DNA of 64,000 bases from Bog-756 sp050011635 (lineage in GTDB: Bacteria; Actinomycetota; Acidimicrobiia; Acidimicrobiales; RAAP-2), in the NCBI GenBank assembly GCA_050011635.1, contig JBEKIU010000002.1:6251-70250 (forward strand), given 5' to 3'. This document shows positions 15,474 to 24,881 of this stretch, one piece after another (position 1 is the first letter of the stretch; each line of letters begins with the position of its first letter). The notes under the pieces are model-generated. The model did no database searches, was not told the origin of the DNA, and saw nothing but the letters and a program-made list of their open reading frames with translations. The position numbers and the translations under genes are program-made.

Positions 15474-16832
15474 TCAATGGTCGTCCGGAAGGCGGGGTCG
15501 ATCCAGGGTCAGCTGACCGGTATTGGAATCGAAGTCGAACAGCTCGCCGTACCGCCCCCAGTCGACGGCGATCTTCAGCTGGGTTCGCGCCTCTTCCTCC
15601 GAGAACCCCCGGCGTAGGAGGTCGAGGAAGAACCCCTCACCGAGTGTGCCGTCCTCGGTGCTGGCCAGCGCTTTGCAGATGGCCCGGACCAGCGGAGCAC
15701 GCTCACGGGCCTTTTGGGCGAAGATCTGCTTCGACTCCAAGATATTGGCCGCCACGAATGTCCGACCGTCATCGGTGACGTGGAGATCGGCGTCCTCCAC
15801 CTCGGCCAGGCCCAGCACCTGGGCGGCGTCCACCAGTGGGAGCAGGTCATCGACCTCGAAGGTCAGTTCGTGGGCCAACTGGGGCAGGTCCTCGCGCCCC
15901 CCGTGGGCGACCAGGATCTCGAGCAGTCCGGACATGCCACCCACACTGGCCTCGGGCAGCGGCGTGTCGGTCGGGGACCCCTCACCGGGCGCGGCCACGG
16001 TCCAGATGTGCGCCGGCGGTCGGGTGTCCCGGCCGGTCATCAGGCCGTAGATCCGGTCGACCAGTGCTTGGAAGCTCTCGTCGTGACGGTGACGGGGCTG
16101 AGGGAACGTGCAATCGATTTCGGTGCGGATGCGACCGGGATTGGCCCCGAGCACGAAGATCCGGTCGGCCAGGATGACCGCCTCTTCGATGTTGTGTGTC
16201 ACGATCAACATGGCCTTGGTGGGAAAGTCCTTCTCCCGCCACAGGCGGAGCAATTCAGCCCTCAGGTTTTGTGCGGTGAGGACATCCAGTGCCGAGAACG
16301 GCTCGTCCATCAGCAGTGCGTCGGGTTCGACCACCAGGGCCCGCGCGAAACCCACCCGCTGGCGCATCCCGCCGGAGAGCTCCTTCGGATAGGCGGACTC
16401 GAACCCGTCCAGCCCGATCGCATCGATGGCCCGCTCGGCCCGCTGGTGCCGATCGTCCGCTCCCACGCCGAGGGCCTCGAGACCGAGCTCCACGTTCTGA
16501 CGGACGGTCAGCCACGGCAGGAGCGCGAAGCTCTGGAAGACCATGGCTACTCCCGGGTTGGCTCCGTTGAGCGGTTGTCCCCGGTAGCGAACCGCCCCCG
16601 TGGTCGGTGAGATCAACCCGGCGATACAGCGCAGGAGGGTGCTCTTTCCCGAACCGGAGCGGCCGAGGAGCGCGACGATCTCGCCCTCACGTAGGTCGAG
16701 CGATATGTCGTCGAGCACGGGGAGCGGGCTCCCGTCCGGTGAGACGAACGTCTTGGTGACGTGTGAGACCTCGATGATGACCGTCGGATCCGCGCCCGGT
16801 CGTGGCGTGGGGCGGTCGTCGGTCGTCGTCAT
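15474..16832 (-). CDS. ABC transporter ATP-binding protein with C-terminal AAA-associated domain
   Basis: ATPase of a nitrate/sulfonate/taurine-type importer (452 aa). Seen: Walker A LLGRSGSGKST, Q-loop VFQSFALLPW, signature LSGGMRQRVGFARAL, Walker B ALLMDEPFSALD, and H-loop LIVTHNIEEAV. After about residue 260 a long C-terminal extension resembles the AAA-associated domain seen in some of these ATPases (for example LVDAAQVLGLAEVEDADLHV). It follows the fused permease by 49 bp, so they are one operon. No substrate-binding protein gene is nearby. Confidence 0.9.
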   Translation of the reverse strand: MTTTDDRPTPRPGADPTVIIEVSHVTKTFVSPDGSPLPVLDDISLDLREGEIVALLGRSGSGKSTLLRCIAGLISPTTGAVRYRGQPLNGANPGVAMVFQSFALLPWLTVRQNVELGLEALGVGADDRHQRAERAIDAIGLDGFESAYPKELSGGMRQRVGFARALVVEPDALLMDEPFSALDVLTAQNLRAELLRLWREKDFPTKAMLIVTHNIEEAVILADRIFVLGANPGRIRTEIDCTFPQPRHRHDESFQALVDRIYGLMTGRDTRPPAHIWTVAAPGEGSPTDTPLPEASVGGMSGLLEILVAHGGREDLPQLAHELTFEVDDLLPLVDAAQVLGLAEVEDADLHVTDDGRTFVAANILESKQIFAQKARERAPLVRAICKALASTEDGTLGEGFFLDLLRRGFSEEEARTQLKIAVDWGRYGELFDFDSNTGQLTLDRPRLPDDH

Positions 16833-16881
16833 CTGTGATCACCTTGCTGCATCTGGACGACCCCGGTCAACGCTGGCCTGG

Positions 16882-18630
16882 TCACAGTGTGAAGCGCCGC
16901 TCGGCCAGGCGGTAGAGGCGCCGCCAGAACAGTCGGTTGACGATGACGACGAATGCACTCATGACGATGCCTCCGGCGATGAGGAGGGCGAACTTCCCCT
17001 GAAAAGATGCCGTGGCGATGTAGTTGCCAAGTCCGTAGGCGTTGAGTGTGCGGTGATGCCAGCTCACCAGTTCGGCCACGATGGACGCATTCCATGCGCC
17101 CCCGGCCGCGGTGATCCCACCGGTGATGTAAGCCGGAAAGATGGCTGGGAGGATGACTCTTCGCCAGCGCTGTCGCCGGGTCAGGCGCATGGAGACCATC
17201 ATCTCGCGAAGGTCGTTGGGAATGGAGCTCGCTCCGGCGATGACGTTGAACAGGATGTACCACTGCGCACCCAGCATCATCAACAGGATGGCCCCGTAGT
17301 CCAACGAGATGCCGAGGTCGATGAAGATCAGTGTGGCGAACGGGAAGAGCAGGATGGCCGGGAAACTGGCGAGAACCTGGACGATCGGTTGGGCGAAGCG
17401 AGACAGCTTGGGGCTCATCCCGATTTTCACTCCCACCGGCACCCAGATCACCGTGGAGATGGCCAACAGGACGACTACCCGTGCAAAGGTGGCAAGGCCG
17501 AAGCCGATGAGGCTGGGGAACCGGGCGAAGCCGAGATGGGAATTGAGATAGACGAGACCGACGGCTGCCACCGCCACGGAGGTGCCGACGATCACGAACC
17601 AGAAGATCACGTCGCCGACCTGGCGCCTGCGGGCATCGGTGCGCAGGGGGTACTCGGCCAGACCGAACGGTCGGGTGATCCGGTCGAGGGCCCGTCCGAT
17701 CGGGCGGCCGGCCCGACCGGCCAGGCGGGGGATGGACGAGCGACGAAGCAGGTTGAGGACCACGCTCTTCGGTTTTTCGGCTGATTCGGAGCTCTCGAGC
17801 CGGAACTTGTCGGACCAGGCGACGAGAGGCCGGAACACGAAGAAGTTGGTACCAACCACGAGGACCACCATTACCGCGATGCCGATGGTGACATCGGTGT
17901 ACGACCCGCGGGCGACTGCCGCGGCGATGTAGCTGCCCATGCCGGGCAGCGCTGCGGAGACACCTTTTCCCCTGATGAAGACCGTGACGGCTTCGGATGC
18001 GGTCAGGAAGAACCATCCGCCACCCATCGACATCATCATGTTCCAGACCAATCCGATCATCGAGCTCGGTACGTCGAGCTTCCAGAACCGCTGCCACTTG
18101 GTGAGGCGGTACATCCTCGCCGCCTCGTCGAGCTCGGTGGGTTGGCTGATGAGCGAGTGGTAGAAGCTGAATGTCATGTTCCAGGCCTGCGAGGTGAAGA
18201 TCACAAAGATCGAGGCCAGCTCCAGCCCCAACAAATTGTTGGGGATGATCTTGATGAAGAAGGTCAGGGCGATGGGGAGAAAGACCAGGATCGGAATTGA
18301 CTGGAGGATGTCGAGGATGGGCACGAGGACCTTTTCGGCTCTCCGGAGCCGAGCGGCAGCCGTGCCGTAGACGAGGGTGAAGACGGTGGAGAGGCCCAGG
18401 GCGATGAACATCCGGAGCAACGACCTGGCCGCGTAGTACGGCACATTGGCGATGTCCGTCGAGATGATCACCGGCGTGCGGCCCGGGGTGAAGTTGACAG
18501 CCATCGACTGTCCCAACCTGACCACCACGTACAGGAGGACGATGATTCCCGCCCCGACCACCAGATCCACCCAGCTGAGCTTGCGGCCCCGCTGCACCTC
18601 CCGTAGTGGAAGGGCCCGCCCTCCCGTCAA
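16882..18630 (-). CDS. ABC transporter permease, fused double-domain (NitT/TauT-like)
   Basis: Membrane protein of 582 aa with two binding-protein-dependent permease domains in one chain (about 75-275 and 385-570). Seen: EAA-loop-like stretches ELDEAARMYRLTKWQRFWKL and LREMMVSMRLTRRQRWRRVI, one per half, each surrounded by hydrophobic helices. These contact the ATPase encoded downstream. The assigned start is a TTG at 18630, chosen for lack of an upstream ATG or GTG; a slightly later GTG is possible. The fusion suggests an internal pseudo-dimer. Substrate unknown. Confidence 0.85.
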   Translation of the reverse strand: MTGGRALPLREVQRGRKLSWVDLVVGAGIIVLLYVVVRLGQSMAVNFTPGRTPVIISTDIANVPYYAARSLLRMFIALGLSTVFTLVYGTAAARLRRAEKVLVPILDILQSIPILVFLPIALTFFIKIIPNNLLGLELASIFVIFTSQAWNMTFSFYHSLISQPTELDEAARMYRLTKWQRFWKLDVPSSMIGLVWNMMMSMGGGWFFLTASEAVTVFIRGKGVSAALPGMGSYIAAAVARGSYTDVTIGIAVMVVLVVGTNFFVFRPLVAWSDKFRLESSESAEKPKSVVLNLLRRSSIPRLAGRAGRPIGRALDRITRPFGLAEYPLRTDARRRQVGDVIFWFVIVGTSVAVAAVGLVYLNSHLGFARFPSLIGFGLATFARVVVLLAISTVIWVPVGVKIGMSPKLSRFAQPIVQVLASFPAILLFPFATLIFIDLGISLDYGAILLMMLGAQWYILFNVIAGASSIPNDLREMMVSMRLTRRQRWRRVILPAIFPAYITGGITAAGGAWNASIVAELVSWHHRTLNAYGLGNYIATASFQGKFALLIAGGIVMSAFVVIVNRLFWRRLYRLAERRFTL

Positions 18631-18696
18631 GGAGTTCTCGCCCGGGTCGCGAAGGATCGGGAGGATCGCATCGGAGCAATCTACCGACCTCTGGGC

Positions 18697-18744
18697 GTAA
18701 AGATTTTGTCAAGAATCGCTCCACCGCCGTAAATCCTTCGTCAA
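18697..18744 (-). promoter_or_regulatory. Two direct repeats upstream of the ABC permease
   Basis: On the minus strand, TTGACGAAGGATTTAC (18744-18729) and TTGACAAAATCTTTAC (18712-18697) match at 12 of 16 positions, 32 bp apart (about three helical turns). Each begins with a -35-like TTGAC. They may be tandem regulator sites or promoter elements for the transporter operon. Confidence 0.35.
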
Positions 18745-18835
18745 ACCCGCGCTCTTCACCACTTCTCGGGCGTTAGAACGGAATGACCTCGGCAGCCGGA
18801 GCGCCGAGTTGATGGACGAGAAGAGGGATCACGGC

Positions 18836-19534
18836 ATGACGATTTCAGCGGTACACCCCGGATCCGTCGACCAACGTCGTGGATCAGACCGCGGGGACGG
18901 ATCCGCGGACGAGGATGGCAACCGGTCAGAGCCGACCCTTCCTTCGGCTCACGTCGACCGAACCGCCCATGTTCGTCCGAGCGGGGTGTGGTTCGGTCCG
19001 AAGCATTCCGACTCGGAAGAGCGAAAGCTGATCGCCTATCTCGGTTCGCACAACGGAGTGGCGGTGCTCCAATGGCCCCGCGATGCCCAACGCGCCGGAC
19101 CGTTCCTCGAGTTCGGCATCCCATGTCTGTGGTTCGTCCAGGTCGATGCCGACGACCATCCCCCCATCCGGTCCGAATTCGAAGCGTGGCTTCCCCGATC
19201 CGCCGGGGACATGGAGATCCACGCCGGCCTGGAGGAGCTGTGCCGTCGGGCGGCGAGGCACCGTTCGGTGGCGCGCCTCGAGCTCAACGACGACGGTTGG
19301 CTCCACCTCGGAGCGCACGGTGTCCACCTGACCCAGACGGAGTCCGGTCTGGCGGCGGCTCTTGTGGCCCATTTCGGTGAGGCGGTGGATGACACCCTCC
19401 TCGCCGTTATCAGCGGGCGGACCGAAAGCCTGGCCGGCGAGCTCCGTCACCTCGACGAGGGTGTCAACGCGCTCGGGCTCGAGGTGGTCCCGGTGACGGC
19501 CAACACCCATCTGATCCGGCGGTGCCGGGCATGA
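18836..19534 (+). CDS. Orphan winged-helix (OmpR/PhoB-type) DNA-binding protein
   Basis: Protein of 232 aa. The C-terminal part, LHLGAHGVHLTQTESGLAAA then GELRHLDEGVNALGLEVVPV and THLIRRC, follows the pattern of a trans_reg_C winged helix. The middle region (GVAVLQWPRDAQRAGPFLEF, IPCLWFVQVDADD) looks like a degenerate receiver without the phospho-acceptor Asp. The ATG at 18836 is preferred because AGAGGGA lies 8 nt before it; earlier in-frame starts at 18809-18812 lack this. No kinase gene is adjacent. Probably a phosphorylation-independent regulator, perhaps of the divergent transporter. Confidence 0.6.
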   Translation: MTISAVHPGSVDQRRGSDRGDGSADEDGNRSEPTLPSAHVDRTAHVRPSGVWFGPKHSDSEERKLIAYLGSHNGVAVLQWPRDAQRAGPFLEFGIPCLWFVQVDADDHPPIRSEFEAWLPRSAGDMEIHAGLEELCRRAARHRSVARLELNDDGWLHLGAHGVHLTQTESGLAAALVAHFGEAVDDTLLAVISGRTESLAGELRHLDEGVNALGLEVVPVTANTHLIRRCRA

Positions 19535-19563
19535 CCGCACTCGTTCTGTAGGCAGCATCGTCC

Positions 19564-19767
19564 GTGTTGGTCATCTGGGCCATCATCGACGTGGCTCGCC
19601 GGCCGTCGGAGGCCACGACACCGGTCCGCAAGGCGGCCTGGATCGCGGGATCGGTGTTGGGGTGGTTCTTCTTCGCCCTGATCGGTGCGGTGATCGCCGT
19701 CGCCTACCTGATGGGGCCCCGCCGGAGGCTGAACAACCGCTTTTCGAGCCCGACCGGGGGGCGCTGA
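19564..19767 (+). CDS. Small membrane protein, PLDc_N-like
   Basis: 67-aa protein with two hydrophobic segments (about residues 1-9 and 24-50) around a basic loop, ending GPRRRLNNRF. The pattern IWAIIDVARRPSE and GWFFFALIGAVIAVAYL is that of the phospholipase-D-nuclease N-terminal-like membrane domain found as a stand-alone small protein in actinobacteria. The GTG at 19564 is the only start after an in-frame TAG at 19549. Role unknown. Confidence 0.65.
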   Translation: MLVIWAIIDVARRPSEATTPVRKAAWIAGSVLGWFFFALIGAVIAVAYLMGPRRRLNNRFSSPTGGR

Positions 19768-19893
19768 CAACGGGATTCTGGACGGCCGGATCGGTTCGGA
19801 GGCGTCGGAGATGCCCTTCTCACGAGCTTGCAGACCCTCGCGCGTGCTAAAAAGCAGACTGGGGCAACGGTTCGAGCGTCAGGGGCTGAGCTC

Positions 19894-22833
19894 ATGGGCG
19901 GTATCAAGCAGGTTTGGCGGACGGCGGCAGCAACAGCGGTGCTGATCGGCGGGCTCACCGCCGTCACGACCGCGGGGGTCACCTCCCTCGTGGCCACGCC
20001 GGCCGCGGCAGCCAGCCCGCCCTGCGGCACGAACGGCGTCCTCGGCGCCAGCAGCGGCCTGATCACCTGCACGTATACGACGGCCGGGGAGGACACCTTC
20101 AGCGTCCCGGCGGGCGTTTCGAACTTGGATATCACCGCCGTCGGAGCGGACGGTACATCCGGGCAGCCCGGTGGCGTCGGTGGTGACGGGGCCAGCGCCA
20201 GCGCTTCGGTCCCGGTGCCCAACGGAGTGACCACTCTCTACGTCGAGGTCGACACCGGAGCGAGCGGCGGGGGATTCTCTTCCGCGTCCGGCGGCGGCGG
20301 TGGGGGCTCCTCCGACGTGCGTACCCAACCGGCATCCGCCGGAGGCCTCACGGCCGGACCGGGGGATCCGCGGCTCATCGTCGCCGGAGGCGGCGGCGGA
20401 GGCGGCGGCGGCGGGGGTGGCAACAGCAGCTTCAAGATCGGGGGAGCCGGCGGAGCCGCGGGCGGCACCGGCAGTGGAGCCGGAGACGGCGGCTGCTTCC
20501 AGGCCGCTGGGACCACCGGGGCGATCGGGAACGGCGGCGGTTTGCCCTGCGGCGACGGCGGTGCCGGCCAGCCCGGAGTGGGTGGGGCCGGCGGCAGCGG
20601 GGCCCCTGTCGGTGACGGTGGCGACGGCGGAGGCGGTGGCGGCGGCGGGTACGAAGGCGGCGGCGGCGGTGGCGGTGAAACCGCGGGTACCAGTGGCGGC
20701 GGCGGCGGCGGGTCGAGCTACGGGCCCTCGGGTGTCGTGGTCACGACCTCCGGCGCGGCACCCTCGGTCACCATCTCGTTCCCGTTGGAAGTCTCGGTGA
20801 GCGGCTCCCAGACCTACGGGAGCGGCCCGTCGTTCTCGGAAGCCAACGACGCGCCGTCAGGCGTGACCTTGAGCGGGACCCTCCACTGCTCGACGGTGGA
20901 TGGGGGGAACCCCGTGTCACCGTCGTCCGGAGTGGGGTCTCACACCGTGGACGGATCGAGCTGCTCGGGGTTGAGCTCGTCAAATTCGGGCTACGTCGTC
21001 AATTACGAGGGCGTCGCCGGCGGTTATGTGGTCTCGGAGGACTCCGCCACCACCTCGATTTCCACCAACGTCAATACCCAGCCCTACGGTGATGAGGGGG
21101 CGACCGTGTTCACTGTCACGGTATCCACGGGCCATGGCGAGGTACTGCCCGCTACCGAATCGGTCGCCGTGGATGTGGGCTCCGCCAGCTGCGATGTCTC
21201 GCTCCTCCCCGCCGCCGGTGGTGGCCGCGGGACGTGCTCGATCGGGGCGGAGGCTCTGGCTGCAGGGCCCTATTCCGCTTCGGCCACCTACCCGGGTGAC
21301 AGCGACATCGCCGCCTCGCCCCCGGCCACGACCCCCTTCACCGTGAGCGCGGCCACGTTGTTCACCTGCGACATCTCGGGCTTCGGCTCGGCCACCTTCC
21401 CGGTAACGGAGTCCGAATCACCGACCCCGCCCACCACCATCGACGCCGGCGGGACCTTCCAGGAGGCATTGGGGGCACAGGTCACCATCCCGCCGTCGGT
21501 GATCAACTCCTTCATCGGAGCCGGTGCCACCTCCCTCACCGTCAGCTCGCAGACCACGGCAGAGGACGGTCGGGTTTCGGTCGGCGGGGCCCTGAGCGGG
21601 GCGGTGAGCCCCAACACCGAGGCGGCGTCCGCCTCGAACCTCCCGATCACCGACTCGGCACTGGTGGCGGACACCCCCTTCAGCTTCGCCACCGCCTACA
21701 ACCCGGTCACCTGGCAGACGGGGCCGGGAACCGGCAGTGTCGTTCTCACTCCCGGGGACGTCGATGCCGAGGTCACCTTGGTGGCCCACGGGGTCCCGAC
21801 CACGGAGTCCATCTCCTGTGTCCCGTCGGCCGGGGCGGCGCCCCTCGATTCAACCACGGTGGTCCCACCACCGGTCGTCCCGACCTTCCAGGTGCCGTCG
21901 CCCACCCCTCCACTCGAGAATCTGGTGAGTGCGGGCACCGACGGGGGGTGGGGGTTCACCATCTCGAACACGTCGCAGTCGGAGGTGACCGGGCTTTCGG
22001 AAAGCGTCAGCGTCACCGACGGCCACGGCCCTCTGACCTTCGACCTGGCCGGCATGGCGGCCTCGGGGACCGACTGCGCCAAAGCCGGACCGGGCATGCT
22101 CACCTGTTCGGGTGGCAACCTCGATGCCGGGGACTCGCTCGTCATCGACGTCCTGGTGGACACCTCGGGCCTGACCACAGGCACGACCATCACCGGCTCG
22201 GCCACCGTCACCTCGACCAATGCATCGAGCCAGACCACCGCCCTCGGCCAGATCGCCGTGCTGGTGGTGTCCAAGGGGACCAAGGCGGTGGCCGCACCCG
22301 GTATCCCATTGGCGAGCACCAAGCTCTCCCTGAAGGTGTCGAAGGCGTCGGTGACCTTGAAGCTGCCCAAGCAGAAGATCAAGGTGAAGAAGCCGAAAAC
22401 CGGGTTCTTGTCGGCCGCTTCGCCGGCAGCGGGCACCATCGTCATCAACCCTCCACCGGTGGCGGTGACCCTCAAGTCGCTGACTCCCTCAGCTGAGCCG
22501 GCCCTGTGCCCGCCCACCGGGTCGACCAAATGTGAGGGGAACATCATCGAGGTCTTCGGCAACTTCTCGGCCTACACCAGCAAGCTCAACCCCATCGTGG
22601 CCGTGGTCAAGTTCTTCTATGGCAAGAAGATCCCGGCGGGCACCGTCTACTTCCTCAAGCCCAACGGCAAGACCGTCGACCACCTGTCGAGCTGCAAGAA
22701 GACGGCCAGTGGTTACGACACCCCGTGTGTGGACGGCGCAGAGGTGACCGGCGGTTCGGCGGCCGACGACAGCCTCTACGCCCAGTACACGGTCTACTTC
22801 ACGGGGAACGATCCGGCCATGGGCCGAAAATGA
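19894..22833 (+). CDS. Large exported glycine-rich protein with Ig-like region
   Basis: Protein of 979 aa. The N-terminal signal peptide has a hydrophobic core AAATAVLIGGLTAVTTAG and probable cleavage after ATPAAAA. Next come a beta-rich region and a glycine-rich segment (about residues 105-300) with runs of up to 13 Gly, like glycine-rich carbohydrate-binding/receptor-type domains. Then an Ig-like repeat (YPGDSDIAASPPATTPFTV), a DUF11-like region, and a lysine-rich stretch KLSLKVSKASVTLKLPKQK. There is no LPXTG or C-terminal membrane helix, so it is probably secreted. The ATG at 19894 has AGGGG upstream; an earlier TTG is less likely. Function unknown; adhesion or matrix is a guess. Confidence 0.75.
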   Translation: MGGIKQVWRTAAATAVLIGGLTAVTTAGVTSLVATPAAAASPPCGTNGVLGASSGLITCTYTTAGEDTFSVPAGVSNLDITAVGADGTSGQPGGVGGDGASASASVPVPNGVTTLYVEVDTGASGGGFSSASGGGGGGSSDVRTQPASAGGLTAGPGDPRLIVAGGGGGGGGGGGGNSSFKIGGAGGAAGGTGSGAGDGGCFQAAGTTGAIGNGGGLPCGDGGAGQPGVGGAGGSGAPVGDGGDGGGGGGGGYEGGGGGGGETAGTSGGGGGGSSYGPSGVVVTTSGAAPSVTISFPLEVSVSGSQTYGSGPSFSEANDAPSGVTLSGTLHCSTVDGGNPVSPSSGVGSHTVDGSSCSGLSSSNSGYVVNYEGVAGGYVVSEDSATTSISTNVNTQPYGDEGATVFTVTVSTGHGEVLPATESVAVDVGSASCDVSLLPAAGGGRGTCSIGAEALAAGPYSASATYPGDSDIAASPPATTPFTVSAATLFTCDISGFGSATFPVTESESPTPPTTIDAGGTFQEALGAQVTIPPSVINSFIGAGATSLTVSSQTTAEDGRVSVGGALSGAVSPNTEAASASNLPITDSALVADTPFSFATAYNPVTWQTGPGTGSVVLTPGDVDAEVTLVAHGVPTTESISCVPSAGAAPLDSTTVVPPPVVPTFQVPSPTPPLENLVSAGTDGGWGFTISNTSQSEVTGLSESVSVTDGHGPLTFDLAGMAASGTDCAKAGPGMLTCSGGNLDAGDSLVIDVLVDTSGLTTGTTITGSATVTSTNASSQTTALGQIAVLVVSKGTKAVAAPGIPLASTKLSLKVSKASVTLKLPKQKIKVKKPKTGFLSAASPAAGTIVINPPPVAVTLKSLTPSAEPALCPPTGSTKCEGNIIEVFGNFSAYTSKLNPIVAVVKFFYGKKIPAGTVYFLKPNGKTVDHLSSCKKTASGYDTPCVDGAEVTGGSAADDSLYAQYTVYFTGNDPAMGRK

Positions 22834-22863
22834 GCGAGGTCGTCGATCCCCGGTAGGGTCGGG

Positions 22864-24360
22864 ATGATGGGTCGAGAGGTCGTGACCGGCTACTGCTGGC
22901 CGCAATCGGTGCGTCCGGGGGAGCGGGTGGGCCTGCACCTGTCGTCGTCTGCCGGTCGGCCGGTGCGGGTCGAGGTGGCGCGGGTCGGCGGGCGACGCGA
23001 GATCGTCTTCACCGCCGATGCGGTGGCGGCAGACGAGCACGAAGCGCCGGAGGCCGCCTCTTCGAAAGGATGCGGCTGGCCGGTCGCTCTCACGCTGGAC
23101 GTCGACCGGACGTGGCGGTCGGGCTACTACGAGGTCGTCATGGAGATCGACGTCGGGGAGAAGGTACGCCGCGACTACGCGTTCTTCGTCGTGCGTCCGT
23201 CTTCGGGTGCGCGCATCGTGGTCGCGCTGGCAACCAATACATGGCACGCCTACAACGACTTCGGCGGATCGAACCTGTACACGGGGGGCACCCACGTTGC
23301 CATGCAACGGCCGATGTCGGCGGGTTACCTGTACAAGCCGCCGGGCAAGGGCCGTCGGGTGACGGGCACGGGTTCGCCCGATCCGCAGAACGCGGCCCAC
23401 GTCGGCTACATCCAGATCAATCATCTGTCGGGCTATGCCGGTTCGGCCGGTTGGCCCGACTGGGAGCTGCCGTTCATCGAGTGGGCCGAAGGCGAGGGAT
23501 TCGAGATCGGTGTGTGCACGAATGCCGATCTGGAAGAGCACCCCGAGGTGCTGGACGGCGCGAGCCTGTATCTGTCCATCGGCCACGACGAGTACTGGTC
23601 CCGCGGCATGCGCGACACCGTCGAGGCATTCATCACCGGTGGCGGCAATGCCGCGTTCTTCTCGGGCAATACGTCGCTGTGGCAGGTGCGCATCGAGGGC
23701 GACGATCACGACGTGATGGTCGGTTACAAGGGATTCTTCAAGGACGACCCCCTGATGGGCACCGAGAGCGAAGCCGAGGTGACGACGTTCTGGTCCGACG
23801 TGGTTGTCGGCCGCCCTGAGAACTACATGACCGGGGTCTCGTTCACCCGCGGGGGCTATCACCGGATAGGGCGCAATGTGACTGCCGGACTTGGGGGCTA
23901 CACCGTGCATCGCGCCGGTCACTGGATCTTCGACGGCACCGGGCTCGGATACGGCGACGTGCTCGGTGCCGGCGCCACTGTCGTCGGCTACGAGTGCGAC
24001 GGATGCGTGTTCACCTACCGGGACGGGCTGCCCTACCCGACCGGCGAGGACGGTACGCCGTCGACCTTCGAGATCCTCGGCACGTGCCCGACCCAGCACT
24101 TCACCCGCGAGACCGCGCCCCGTCCGCCCAAGCCGGGCGAGCCGAGCGAGTTGGAGTACATCGCGTCGCGTGTGTTCGGGACGCGTGAGCCCGGGGCGAT
24201 GGAACGGATCCGCCACGGTCACGCGGTGCTGGGCGCCTACACCAACAACGCGGGCGCCACGGTGGTGACGTCGGGGTCAACCGACTGGGCCCATGGACTG
24301 GCCGGCCGGGACCCGCAGATTGAGCAGATCACCCGGAACGTGCTGACCCGGTTGGGGTAG
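22864..24360 (+). CDS. N,N-dimethylformamidase large-subunit-like protein
   Basis: Protein of 498 aa related to the C-terminal part of the large (beta) subunit of N,N-dimethylformamidase. Seen: VVALATNTWHAYNDFGGSNL, then YLSIGHDEYWSRGMRDTVEA, GGGNAAFFSGNTSLWQVR and, near the end, VTSGSTDWAHGLAG. In true DMFase this subunit holds a mononuclear iron with Tyr/Tyr/Glu ligands; I cannot confirm those ligands here, and no small-subunit gene is adjacent. Starts at tandem ATGs 31 bp after the Gly-rich gene. Probably an amidohydrolase-like enzyme of unknown substrate. Confidence 0.78.
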   Translation: MMGREVVTGYCWPQSVRPGERVGLHLSSSAGRPVRVEVARVGGRREIVFTADAVAADEHEAPEAASSKGCGWPVALTLDVDRTWRSGYYEVVMEIDVGEKVRRDYAFFVVRPSSGARIVVALATNTWHAYNDFGGSNLYTGGTHVAMQRPMSAGYLYKPPGKGRRVTGTGSPDPQNAAHVGYIQINHLSGYAGSAGWPDWELPFIEWAEGEGFEIGVCTNADLEEHPEVLDGASLYLSIGHDEYWSRGMRDTVEAFITGGGNAAFFSGNTSLWQVRIEGDDHDVMVGYKGFFKDDPLMGTESEAEVTTFWSDVVVGRPENYMTGVSFTRGGYHRIGRNVTAGLGGYTVHRAGHWIFDGTGLGYGDVLGAGATVVGYECDGCVFTYRDGLPYPTGEDGTPSTFEILGTCPTQHFTRETAPRPPKPGEPSELEYIASRVFGTREPGAMERIRHGHAVLGAYTNNAGATVVTSGSTDWAHGLAGRDPQIEQITRNVLTRLG

Positions 24361-24485
24361 GCCTGCAGCAGGGAACGAGTGTCCGACATGGCGCCGGCAG
24401 CTCGATCGCTTTCACCGTGTGGATCGTAGATACCGCACGGGCGAGCTCTCGCTTGTCGTTGCCGGGATCCGTCGGCGTCCCTGAC

Positions 24486-24881
24486 TCAGCTCTCGACCAG
24501 GTCGGAGCCGGCGAAGATGGGATCGCCCTCCTCGGGGATCACGTAGTGGTCGACCGGCCCGCCGTAGATCGACCCGGCTGCATCGAGAACCGCAGGAACC
24601 GCAGTGGCCCCGTCGTGCCAGTCGATCGGTCTCGGGCCGCGCTCCGATTGAGTGACCACCCAGTCCATGCGCTTGGCACGGTCGACGATCGCCTGATCAC
24701 CTGTCAGCTCCCCGGTCCGGGAGTGCCAGACGGCTTCCGCCGACGTTCCTATCGGTCCCGCCCGTATGACGTGCCGGGTCATGGTCTCCGCCACCAGGGT
24801 CGATCGGTCGATACTGTTTCTGCCGAGGAGGGCCGCCGACCGGGCATCGATGATTCTCGCTGTGGGGCGAGGCCCAGGCAC
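24486..24881 (-). CDS. Hypothetical protein
   Basis: 131-aa acidic-to-neutral soluble protein with no family I recognise. Codon third positions are strongly G/C as in neighbouring genes, which supports coding on this strand. It contains no membrane segment or metal motif; it includes MTRHVIRAGPIGTSAEAVWH and ends YVIPEEGDPIFAGSDLVES. Convergent with the DMFase-like gene. Could be a remnant of a longer gene, as nothing recognisable lies upstream. Confidence 0.5.
   Translation of the reverse strand: MPGPRPTARIIDARSAALLGRNSIDRSTLVAETMTRHVIRAGPIGTSAEAVWHSRTGELTGDQAIVDRAKRMDWVVTQSERGPRPIDWHDGATAVPAVLDAAGSIYGGPVDHYVIPEEGDPIFAGSDLVES

Noticed and set aside
20370..20730. GGC/GGN-rich low-complexity tract
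   Set aside because: It is the in-frame polyglycine region of the exported protein, not a separate repeat element.
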